DNA of 34,745 nucleotides from Vicinamibacteria bacterium (GTDB lineage Bacteria; Acidobacteriota; Vicinamibacteria; Vicinamibacterales; JAENWD01): NCBI GenBank assembly GCA_016650245.1, contig JAENWD010000171.1, positions 1-34,745 of the forward strand, given 5' to 3'. Both the position numbers and the translations under genes were made by a program. The notes under the pieces are model-generated. The model was not told where the DNA came from. It was given only the letters and a program-made list of their open reading frames with translations, and made no database searches. Shown here one piece after another: positions 7,439 through 13,599 of the stretch; position 1 is the stretch's first letter; each line of letters opens with the position of its first letter.

Positions 7439-10189
7439 CTAGTGCGCGGCGGTCAGCACGCCGGCCCGCGTCAGGGCGTTCAACGCGCGGCCGCGTTCGA
7501 ACTCGCTGCCGATGCCCATGGCCGCATCAGCCAGCGCCTTCCTGGTGGCCGTGCCCAGCGGCGCGTTGTCGCTGAGGCCCACGATGGCCTGCGACCGCTC
7601 GAAGTCGCTGCCGATCCCGGCCGCCAGCTTGACGATCTCTGCCATCGCCGCGTCCGACAGCTTCACCTTCGACAGCGCCTGCACGACGTTCCGGCGCTCG
7701 AAGTCCGATTCCACCGCGCGCGCCGCGTCCAGGTAGGCCGCGACGTTGCTGTCGGTGACGTGCCCGCCCTTGGCCGACTCTTTCAGCAGTTGTGCGAGCT
7801 CGAAGTCGGACTCGATCCCTGCGCCGCCCGTGCCCGGCGTCGCGGCCCTGAAGATCTGACCGGCGGCCGCCGCCGTCAGGCCCGGCCGACCGACGGCACT
7901 GCCCAACACCTGGCGCTGCTCGAAGTCTGACTCGATGGACCGCGACGCCTCGATGAAGGCGGGCATCGCCGCGTCGATCGGCTGGTGCTCGACCGCTGCC
8001 TTCAGCGCCTGCGCCAGCTCGAAGTCGGATTCCATCTCGCGCGCGGCGAGCTGCAGACTCTGCGTCAGCATGGCCTGGTCGAGCTGGGTCTGCTTGTAGA
8101 GCTCCCTCAGGTAGACGCTCTTGGCAAACGAGTTGTTGGTCCTGCTGATCTCAGCGAGTACGAATGCCGGGCCGCCCTTGGCGAGCTGACGCGCGACGCG
8201 ACGATCGGCATTCAACGCCATGTTGCGGAGCATCTCCGGCAGGAAGGTGGTCAGCCACTTGCGGCCTTCGTCTGTACCGAGTTCCCGGCCGTCGACGAAG
8301 AACTTGCGCTCGACCGCGCCGTTGCGCTCGCGCGCTTCGAAGCGTTTGGTGTCCGAGGCGAAAAATCCGGCGATGCCTCCCACCCGCCGATCGACGATGA
8401 ACCAGCCGCCCGACGAGATGCTCTTGACGTCGCTCTCATCGTCAGTAAACTCCACGTCGCCCTTTGCGCTGATCTTCAGCGTCGTGCCGTTGCTGCTGTG
8501 GGTGGCGTTCCACGTCGATGTCTTGTCGCCCGACGACCAGAACCCGTGGGCCGGCGGCGCTGGAGGCGCGGGCGGGGCCGGTGGCGCCGGCATCGCCGCC
8601 GCGGCCGGCGGTGTGGGCGGCGCTGGCGGGGCAGGCGGGGCGTCGGGAGCTGGCGGCACCGGCGGCGCAGGTGGCGCAGGCCAGGCTTCATTGGCTTCGG
8701 GTGCTTCGGGTGCTTCGGGTGCTTGCGGTGGTTCGGGTGCGTCATCCGACCACCAGGACCAGGACACTGAGCGCGCGGCCCGCTGGGCATCCCGCATGGC
8801 GCGTGTCGCATCGCGTGCAGCCACCTGCGCGCTGCGCATCAGCTCGTGGGCCTGCCGCATGGCCTCGCGGGCGATCTGCCGACTCTCGGCGGATGCGCTG
8901 TACGCCTCGCTGGCGACCGTAGCCTGCTGCGCCTGTTCGACGGCACGCGCAGCGGCGGAGAGGGCGCGTTCCTGGTCCGCCATCGCGCGCTGCATGGCGC
9001 GTTGGGCCGACTGCGCCGTCTCGTCAAGAGCGACCGCCTCGTGACTCTCGGCTGCACGCGGCGGCCCGGTTGCGTGGATTGCAGGAGGGAGCGTCTGCTG
9101 CCCCTTGGTCCCTTCGGTAAACTCGACGGGCACACCGCGCATCCAACTGGTCACTCCCGCGCCGGACACCATCACGGCGGTGAGCAGCGCGACGATCCAG
9201 CCAGACGAGGCTGCGGTTGAGGGCGGCTTGGCGCCGAGCAAGCGCCGCACGCGCGCGAGCAGTGGCGATCCGGTGACGGCCATGGCAACTCCCATCCTTT
9301 CGTGTCGCAAGGTCTCGATGGCCGTCAGGGCACGCGCGTAGAGCACGGCGTCGCCGCAGGCGACAACCGCCAGGTCGTCGCAGCAATGCTCACGCTCGGT
9401 GCGCACGGCGCTGGACACCCACCAGACGGCGGGGTGATAGAACAGCAACGTCTCGACGGCGGACTGCAGCAGGTTGACGAGGTAATCGTGCCGCCGGATG
9501 TGTGCCAACTCGTGCGCGATGACCGCCTCGAGTTGTTGCGGCGACAGCCCGCCGAGTACCGCCGTCGGCACCAGCAGCACCGGACGCAGCCAGCCCACGA
9601 CGACGGGCACCTGCAGCCGCGTGGATTCAAGCAGTCGCACGGTGCGCGTCAGGTCCAGGCGCGCCGCGAGGGCGTCCTTCACCTGCTCCCAATGCGTCGC
9701 GACGGGCCGCGTGCCCAGCCGCACGAGCCGACGAGCCTGCCACCAGCCACCCGCCAGTCGCATGGAGCACAGAAGCACGCCGATCGTCCACGCCATGACG
9801 ACCCAAGGCAGGAGGCGATTGGCATCGACGACGAGACGCTGGTCGTCACGCCTGGAGGGTGTGCCGCGAAGCGGGGCCGTCGAGTCGCCCACGCGCTCGG
9901 AGCCGAGCGCGGGCGCCGGCACCATGGCGGCGGCGTGGAGGTCCTCGAAATACGGCGAGGCCGGATCGTGCGGGTCGGCCAGTTGCCAGATGGTAAAGGT
10001 CGGCGCCAGGAGCATCAGCGCAAGCGTCACACAGCCAGCGACGTAACGCGCCCGCGCGAAGCCGCGTGGCAAAACGAGCAATGTCAGGCCGAGCATGACG
10101 GCCAGCACGGTGCCTTGCCAGAGGAAATGGATCAGCCCCCAGCCGACCACTTCGGAGACACGGTCAAGGAGGGCAGGCATGTTCGTCAT
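7439..10189 (-). CDS. M56 family (BlaR1/MecR1-like) membrane metallopeptidase with proline-rich spacer and SDFE repeats
   Basis: 916 aa from ATG 10189, which overlaps the blaI stop (ATGA). The open frame continues upstream only as blaI antiframe. Probable membrane helices are at about 13-40, 47-69 and 125-148, plus one after the catalytic domain (WIVALLTAVMVSGAGV). The zinc-peptidase motif is HELAH at 226-230, with the third ligand region TEREHCCDD near 264-272. In BlaR1/MecR1 this domain triggers cleavage of the BlaI repressor. The extracytoplasmic part differs from BlaR1: no penicillin-binding SxxK sensor domain was seen. Instead there is an Ala/Gln-rich helical segment, a Pro-Ala spacer (about 482-548), a beta-rich segment and six SDFE/SEFE repeats from 721 to the end. 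It is probably the sensor/effector of the adjacent repressor; the signal is unknown. Confidence 0.85.
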   Translation of the reverse strand: MTNMPALLDRVSEVVGWGLIHFLWQGTVLAVMLGLTLLVLPRGFARARYVAGCVTLALMLLAPTFTIWQLADPHDPASPYFEDLHAAAMVPAPALGSERVGDSTAPLRGTPSRRDDQRLVVDANRLLPWVVMAWTIGVLLCSMRLAGGWWQARRLVRLGTRPVATHWEQVKDALAARLDLTRTVRLLESTRLQVPVVVGWLRPVLLVPTAVLGGLSPQQLEAVIAHELAHIRRHDYLVNLLQSAVETLLFYHPAVWWVSSAVRTEREHCCDDLAVVACGDAVLYARALTAIETLRHERMGVAMAVTGSPLLARVRRLLGAKPPSTAASSGWIVALLTAVMVSGAGVTSWMRGVPVEFTEGTKGQQTLPPAIHATGPPRAAESHEAVALDETAQSAQRAMQRAMADQERALSAAARAVEQAQQATVASEAYSASAESRQIAREAMRQAHELMRSAQVAARDATRAMRDAQRAARSVSWSWWSDDAPEPPQAPEAPEAPEANEAWPAPPAPPVPPAPDAPPAPPAPPTPPAAAAMPAPPAPPAPPAPPAHGFWSSGDKTSTWNATHSSNGTTLKISAKGDVEFTDDESDVKSISSGGWFIVDRRVGGIAGFFASDTKRFEARERNGAVERKFFVDGRELGTDEGRKWLTTFLPEMLRNMALNADRRVARQLAKGGPAFVLAEISRTNNSFAKSVYLRELYKQTQLDQAMLTQSLQLAAREMESDFELAQALKAAVEHQPIDAAMPAFIEASRSIESDFEQRQVLGSAVGRPGLTAAAAGQIFRAATPGTGGAGIESDFELAQLLKESAKGGHVTDSNVAAYLDAARAVESDFERRNVVQALSKVKLSDAAMAEIVKLAAGIGSDFERSQAIVGLSDNAPLGTATRKALADAAMGIGSEFERGRALNALTRAGVLTAAH
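7442..8134 (-). repeat. Six to seven SDFE-type helical protein repeats in the M56 protein
   Basis: Within the M56 protein the tetrapeptide SDFE (SEFE in the last) begins at residues 721, 754, 794, 828, 861 and 895, so the period is 33-40 residues. A degenerate unit starting N-S-F-A lies at about 686. Each unit is a short helix (SDFExxQxL), a loop and a second helix rich in A, ending in I/V-E/G before the next SDFE. This suggests an alpha-alpha solenoid similar in spirit to HEAT or TPR repeats; the fold is inference. Confidence 0.75.
8546..8745 (-). repeat. Proline/alanine low-complexity spacer (PAPPAPP, PEAPEAPEA)
   Basis: The coding strand here is a run of short PAPPAPP and APEAPEAPEA-type words, between a long Ala/Arg-rich helical stretch and the beta-rich domain of the M56 protein. 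It probably works as an extended linker, for example to span the periplasm or peptidoglycan. The repeated DNA makes length variation between strains likely. Confidence 0.7.
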
Positions 10190-10563
10190 CGCGTGTCTCC
10201 GTCGTGTTCGTCGAGTAGACGGCGAATCTCGGCCAGGTCGGCGCCCGACGTCTTGCGGCCCGACAGCGCGCGCATCACCAGTTGCATGGCCGATCCGCCG
10301 AAAGCGCGGTCCATCAGGTCGTCCAGGAGCTGGCGCTGCGTGTCGGCTTCGCTGAAGCGGGCGTGATAGATGTGGGTGCGGTCGGACTCGTCGCGCGCGA
10401 CCAGCTGCTTGTCCGTCATGATCTGCAGCAGCTTCAGCGCCGTCGTGTATCCGGTGACGCGCTCGACGTTGAGCGCGTCGAGCACGTGGCGCACGGTGCT
10501 GGGCCCGCGGGCCCACAGGACACGCAGGATGGCGAGCTCGGCGTCGGTCGGTCGTGGTGGCAT
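10186..10563 (-). CDS. BlaI/MecI/CopY family transcriptional repressor
   Basis: 125 aa, the typical length of the family. It starts PRPTDAELAILRVLWARGPSTVRHVLDAL, a winged-helix DNA-binding domain (residues 1-75 with helix-turn-helix and wing RTHIYHARFSE), followed by a helical dimerisation tail. In the known systems a BlaI dimer represses its own operon until the partner M56 protease is activated. The gene overlaps the M56 gene by the ATGA junction. The upstream DNA holds two dyad-symmetric sites that overlap a TTGACA promoter, as expected for autorepression. The regulated genes beyond this pair are unknown, and no beta-lactamase is nearby. Confidence 0.92.
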   Translation of the reverse strand: MPPRPTDAELAILRVLWARGPSTVRHVLDALNVERVTGYTTALKLLQIMTDKQLVARDESDRTHIYHARFSEADTQRQLLDDLMDRAFGGSAMQLVMRALSGRKTSGADLAEIRRLLDEHDGDTR

Positions 10564-10615
10564 TTGTCGGGTGACGAGTTACGAGTTGATTGCGCAGATT
10601 TCAGAGTCTGGGGCG

Positions 10616-10645
10616 ATCATCTACGAGGTCCTTCGTAGATGTCAA
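10616..10645 (-). promoter_or_regulatory. Probable promoter of the blaI-M56 operon
   Basis: On the minus strand, TTGACA lies at 10645-10640, followed after 18 nt by GATGAT at 10621-10616 (4/6 to the -10 consensus; TAGATG at 16-nt spacing is an alternative). The -35 sits between and partly inside the two operators, and the -10 overlaps the proximal operator, so repressor binding would block polymerase. Confidence 0.55.
10618..10641. promoter_or_regulatory. Operator 1 for the BlaI-type repressor
   Basis: A perfect 9-bp inverted repeat, CATCTACGA and TCGTAGATG, separated by 6 nt. It overlaps the predicted -10 and -35 region of the blaI promoter. It shares the half-site TTCGTAGAT with operator 2. 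The TAC...GTA dyad core is like known BlaI/MecI operators. Confidence 0.7.
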
Positions 10646-10658
10646 CGAAGATCTTCGT
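10645..10658. promoter_or_regulatory. Operator 2 for the BlaI-type repressor
   Basis: A perfect 14-bp palindrome ACGAAGATCTTCGT just upstream of the -35 box. Its centre is 22 bp from that of operator 1, about two helical turns, which would place two dimers on the same face of the DNA. Confidence 0.65.
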
Positions 10659-10713
10659 AGATTTGTTCCGTCGCGGTGTCTTATGTAGGGACGAATGGCG
10701 GGACGAATGAGCG

Positions 10714-10764
10714 CCCGAACGTTCGGGTAATCGTCAATCTGCAATCTGCAATCGTCAATCCTCA
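10714..10764. repeat. 14-bp palindrome and GATTGCA-type short repeats after the Rid gene
   Basis: CCCGAACGTTCGGG at 10714-10727 is a perfect palindrome. Between it and the Rid stop, 10731-10764 is built of repeated ATTGCAG/ATTGACG words (minus strand). The palindrome may help terminate the Rid transcript, though no T-tract follows it. The repeat begins inside the last codons of the Rid gene. Confidence 0.5.
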
Positions 10765-11144
10765 ACGATCGCGTCGGCTTCGATCTCTACCAGCATCTCT
10801 GGCGACACCAGGCCCTTGACCTCCACTATGGTGCTGGCTGGGCGAATCGACCCGAACACGGCGCCGTGTGCGCGGCCCACGAGCTCCCACTGCGAGATGT
10901 CGGTGACATAGATACGGGTGCGCACCACGTGGTCGAGTCGCGCCCCGGCCTTCTCGAGTGCAGCGGCGATGTTCTGCAGCGCCTGCCGCGTTTGCGCCGC
11001 GGCATCGTCGACACCGACGACCTTGCCATCGGCCCCCGTCGCGGTGGTGCCAGCCACGTACACGTGCGCCCCCACGCGGACGGCCCGTGAGTAGCCGACG
11101 ATAGGTTCCCACGGTGCTCCCGATGAGATGTTGAGTCGGCTCAT
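10755..11144 (-). CDS. Rid (YjgF/YER057c/UK114) family protein
   Basis: 129 aa, the family length. It has the conserved V-A-G-T-T-A segment, [36 protein letters not shown]-type core and a C-terminal [10 protein letters not shown]. RidA proteins hydrolyse reactive enamines/imines such as 2-aminoacrylate, using an Arg in the motif P-A-R-S-x-V. Here that stretch reads P-A-S-T-I-V-E-V (102-109), so Arg is replaced by Ser. Deaminase activity is therefore doubtful and the protein probably belongs to another Rid subfamily. The start ATG has GAGAG about 6 nt upstream. It is transcribed divergently from the small secreted protein gene, with a shared -10 region between them. Confidence 0.85.
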   Translation of the reverse strand: MSRLNISSGAPWEPIVGYSRAVRVGAHVYVAGTTATGADGKVVGVDDAAAQTRQALQNIAAALEKAGARLDHVVRTRIYVTDISQWELVGRAHGAVFGSIRPASTIVEVKGLVSPEMLVEIEADAIVED

Positions 11145-11170
11145 GTGGCTCTCACTGTCGGATGGCGATC

Positions 11171-11178
11171 AGTATAAT
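11171..11178. promoter_or_regulatory. Overlapping back-to-back -10 elements of a divergent promoter
   Basis: AGTATAAT contains a perfect TATAAT on the plus strand (11173-11178) and TATACT on the minus strand (11176-11171). The plus box lies 7 nt before GTG 11186 and the minus box about 26 nt before the Rid ATG. No good -35 box was seen on either side. Confidence 0.5.
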
Positions 11179-11185
11179 CGCCGAT

Positions 11186-11542
11186 GTGCTGCGGGTGCTG
11201 CGGGTGCTCCTGGTGCTGCTGGCTGCGACGGCCGGCGTCCAGGCCCAGCCGCGAACGATTGCAGGCGAGGTCGTCGACGTGCGCTGTTACGAGAAGGCGG
11301 CGGATAACGCCGGCAACGCCCACGTGGACTGCGCGCTGAGCTGCGCCAGGCGCGGCGCCACGCTGGGCATCCTGACCGCCAATGGCGTCTACACCATCAC
11401 CGGCGAGTACACCGCCGAGATGAACAAGCGCCTGATCGAGTTCGTCGCCCGAACCGTCGAGGCCACAGGCGAAGTCACCGAACGCAACGGCCGCCGCACG
11501 ATCCGAATCCGCGAAATCAAACTCGTAACTCGTAACTCGTAG
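11186..11542 (+). CDS. Small secreted protein of unknown function
   Basis: 118 aa from GTG 11186. An in-frame ATG at 11162 would add eight residues, but the TATAAT box lies downstream of that ATG and GTG gives a cleaner signal peptide (Arg-containing start, LLVLLAATAGVQA, cleavage near A-Q-A-Q). The mature part carries three cysteines in VRCYEKA and VDCALSCARRGATLG, and a beta-rich segment ending RNGRRTIRIREIKL. This pattern recurs in conserved acidobacterial hypotheticals, but I know no assigned role; a disulfide or metal site is possible. The last residues (V-T-R-N-S) are encoded by a tandem CTCGTAA repeat that also supplies the stop, so the original C-terminus may have been altered by it. 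Confidence 0.65.
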   Translation: MLRVLRVLLVLLAATAGVQAQPRTIAGEVVDVRCYEKAADNAGNAHVDCALSCARRGATLGILTANGVYTITGEYTAEMNKRLIEFVARTVEATGEVTERNGRRTIRIREIKLVTRNS

Positions 11543-11556
11543 CTCGTAACTCGTAA
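11522..11556. repeat. Five tandem copies of the heptamer CTCGTAA
   Basis: Units at 11522-11528, 11529-11535, 11536-11542 (variant CTCGTAG), 11543-11549 and 11550-11556. The stop codon of the preceding gene lies in the third unit. Copies of the same heptamer, in inverse orientation, lie in the blaI leader at 10573-10585. Confidence 0.85.
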
Positions 11557-11583
11557 CCCGCCCTATCCTGTCCTCCCCGGGCG

Positions 11584-11589
11584 TACAAT
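11584..11589 (+). promoter_or_regulatory. Candidate -10 box directly before rmuC
   Basis: TACAAT (5/6 to consensus) ends exactly 7 nt before the rmuC GTG start, so the transcript would begin at or next to the start codon. No recognisable -35 box is present at 16-18 nt, and there is no Shine-Dalgarno sequence. Confidence 0.4.
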
Positions 11590-11596
11590 CGAGCGC

Positions 11597-12841
11597 GTGA
11601 CGGCTGTGTGGATCGTCCTCGCGTTTGCCGCCGGTGCTGCGATCACCTGGGTGCTCGTGCGCCAGCAGGCCGCCGCGCGCATCGCCGCGCTCGAGGTGAG
11701 GTTGCAGGCCTCCGACCAGCGGCACACCATCCTCTCGAGCGCCGAGCAGACCCTTCGCGACGCCTTCCGCTCGATGGCCTCGGAGGCCCTGCAGGCCAAC
11801 AGCCAGTCGCTCACGGCGTTGGCGCAGGCCTCGCTCGAGAAAACCAACGAGCAGGTGAAAGGCGACCTCGACCGGCGTCACGCCGCCATGTCCGACCTGG
11901 TGCGCCCGCTGGCCGAGGCGCTGCAGGCCGTGGACCAGAAGCTGGGGGCGGTCGAGAGAGATCGCATCGCTGCCAACGCCTCGCTGGCAGAGCAACTCAA
12001 GCACGTGGGCTCCGGCCTGACGTCACTGCAAGGCGAAACCGGCAAGCTGGTCAAGGCGCTGCGTCAGCCGCACGTGCGTGGCCACTGGGGCGAGGTGCAG
12101 CTACGGCAGGTGGTCGAACTGGCGGGCATGATCGAGCACACCGACTTTCTCGAGCAGGTCACTGTCACCACAGAAGACGGTCGGTTCCGTCCCGACCTGG
12201 TGGTGCGCCTGCCTGGCGGCAAACGCGTGATCGTCGATGCCAAAGCGCCGCTGGCCGCGTACTTCGACGCTGTCGAAGCACAAGACGACGCCGAGCGCGC
12301 CGTCAAGCTGGGCGATCACGCCCGTCAGGTGCGCGACCACCTGAATCGCCTGGGCAGCAAGGCCTACTGGAGCCAGTTCGACGACACGCCCGAGTTCGTC
12401 GTGATGTTCCTGCCCGGCGAGGCGTTGTTCTCGGCCGCGCTGTCGCACGACCCGCTGCTCATCGAGCACGGCATCGCCAACCGCGTCGTGCTGGCCAGCC
12501 CGACGACCTTGATCGCGTTGCTCAAAGCGGTGTCGTACGGCTGGCGGCAGGATCGTCTCCAGGCCAACGCGCAGCAGATCTCGGACCTGGGCCGCGAGCT
12601 CTACCAGCGGCTGCTGGTGCTGGCCACGCACTACGACGACGTGAAGCGGGGACTGGATCGGGCCGTCGACGCGTACAACCGGTCGGTGGCCTCGCTTGAA
12701 ACGCGCGTGCTGGTCACAGCGCGTCGCTTCCGAGACCTCGGTGCCTCATCAGGCGACGACATCCCGGAAGTCGGGCCGATTGAGAAGACTACTCGCGAAG
12801 TCCAGGCCCCGGAGGTGCGGAGCTTATTCGACGATGAGTGA
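11597..12841 (+). CDS. rmuC: DNA recombination protein RmuC
   Basis: 414 aa from GTG 11597. It has an N-terminal membrane helix (about 4-20) and a long coiled coil (about 25-130, rich in A, Q, E, R). The RmuC catalytic-like domain follows (about 140-370), with HVRGHWGEVQLRQVVELAGM, VIVDAKAPLAAYFDA, EFVVMFLPGEALFSAAL and a late SYGWRQD segment. RmuC is linked to limiting DNA inversions at short inverted repeats and has a predicted PD-(D/E)XK-like nuclease fold; the exact reaction is not settled. It stands as a single gene. The stop codon runs directly into a 40-bp palindrome. The presence of RmuC in a region full of palindromes is notable but may be coincidence. Confidence 0.92.
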   Translation: MTAVWIVLAFAAGAAITWVLVRQQAAARIAALEVRLQASDQRHTILSSAEQTLRDAFRSMASEALQANSQSLTALAQASLEKTNEQVKGDLDRRHAAMSDLVRPLAEALQAVDQKLGAVERDRIAANASLAEQLKHVGSGLTSLQGETGKLVKALRQPHVRGHWGEVQLRQVVELAGMIEHTDFLEQVTVTTEDGRFRPDLVVRLPGGKRVIVDAKAPLAAYFDAVEAQDDAERAVKLGDHARQVRDHLNRLGSKAYWSQFDDTPEFVVMFLPGEALFSAALSHDPLLIEHGIANRVVLASPTTLIALLKAVSYGWRQDRLQANAQQISDLGRELYQRLLVLATHYDDVKRGLDRAVDAYNRSVASLETRVLVTARRFRDLGASSGDDIPEVGPIEKTTREVQAPEVRSLFDDE

Positions 12842-12880
12842 AGTGCGAAGTGCGAAGTACGTACTTTGCATTTCGCACTT
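12841..12880. terminator. 40-bp near-perfect palindrome between convergent genes
   Basis: Arms 12841-12860 and 12861-12880 pair over 20 positions, with two G-U pairs in the plus-strand RNA. They are made of repeated AAGTGCG words, and further CACTTTG copies continue to 12893. It lies between the rmuC stop and the stop of the convergent barrel gene. A bidirectional terminator is likely; there is no long T-run. Confidence 0.6.
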
Positions 12881-12898
12881 TGCACTTTGCACTTCTTC

Positions 12899-13462
12899 TT
12901 ACCACATAAACCCAACGCCCACCGTCCCCCGCCAGAAGCGCAGCGTGCCTTTGATGACGTCCAGATTCAGGCCAAAATCGAGCCCGTCGTCGAAGTTGAA
13001 CGCCCGGAAGTAGCGCACGTCGGCACGTACGGTGACTGACTTGCCACCGGCGAAGAACCCGCCGCCGACGTTGCCGCCGAAGCTGTTCTTGGCGGCTTCC
13101 AGATCGGCCACGTCGCCAATCACCGTGATGTCGGTGCGGATGAGCCCGCCGCCGAGTGCGAAGTACGGCGAGAACCCACCGCGTTTGCCGCCGAACAGCA
13201 CGTTGCCCATCACGGTGACGAGCTTGCCGTCGACGTCCAGCGTGTCGTCGCCGAAGAACTCGGGCGTGTAGCCGAAGTCGACCTCGAAGCCGGCCTTCGC
13301 GCCGACAAACCCGATGGCGCCGCCATACACCGTGCTCTTCTTCGTGGTGTCGCCGCCGAAGTTCACGCCGACGTAGGGGGACAGAAAGCCATCGGCGCTG
13401 GCCGCGGCCGGGGCCGCCAACACCGCGGCGGCAGCGAGGAAAAACACCGTCAGTCGTTTCAT
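12899..13462 (-). CDS. Outer-membrane beta-barrel protein
   Basis: 187 aa from ATG 13462, supported by AGGAG 6-7 nt upstream. Residues 1-24 (MKRLTVFFLAAAAVLAAPAAASA) are a signal peptide. The mature part is a series of amphipathic glycine-rich strands (YVGVNFGGDT, VYGGAIGFVGAKAGFEVDFGY, YFALGGGLIRTDI, GGGFFAGGKSVTVRADVRYF) and ends in V-G-V-G-F-M-W. The terminal aromatic residue is the usual signal for insertion by the BAM machinery. The size suits an eight-stranded barrel of the OmpA/OmpX/PagP-like porin family. The substrate or role is unknown. It stands alone, convergent with rmuC. Confidence 0.8.
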   Translation of the reverse strand: MKRLTVFFLAAAAVLAAPAAASADGFLSPYVGVNFGGDTTKKSTVYGGAIGFVGAKAGFEVDFGYTPEFFGDDTLDVDGKLVTVMGNVLFGGKRGGFSPYFALGGGLIRTDITVIGDVADLEAAKNSFGGNVGGGFFAGGKSVTVRADVRYFRAFNFDDGLDFGLNLDVIKGTLRFWRGTVGVGFMW

Positions 13463-13599
13463 CACATCTCCTGGGGTCGAATGACACAGCAGCCCTGAAG
13501 GGCCGCCTCTACCACAGGCGACTATCAAGCCCCGTGCCAGCGCGCGCGGCCCGTGCGCGGTCTATTCCTGAAGTGGACGCGTACAGAGCCGGGTAAGTC

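Noticed and set aside
10186-10563. Beta-lactam resistance regulator pair blaI-blaR1
   Set aside because: The partner lacks a visible penicillin-binding sensor domain and no beta-lactamase is adjacent; only the family-level repressor/protease relationship is supported.
11519-11560. CRISPR array from the tandem repeats
   Set aside because: Units are 7 bp with no spacers, and no cas gene is nearby.
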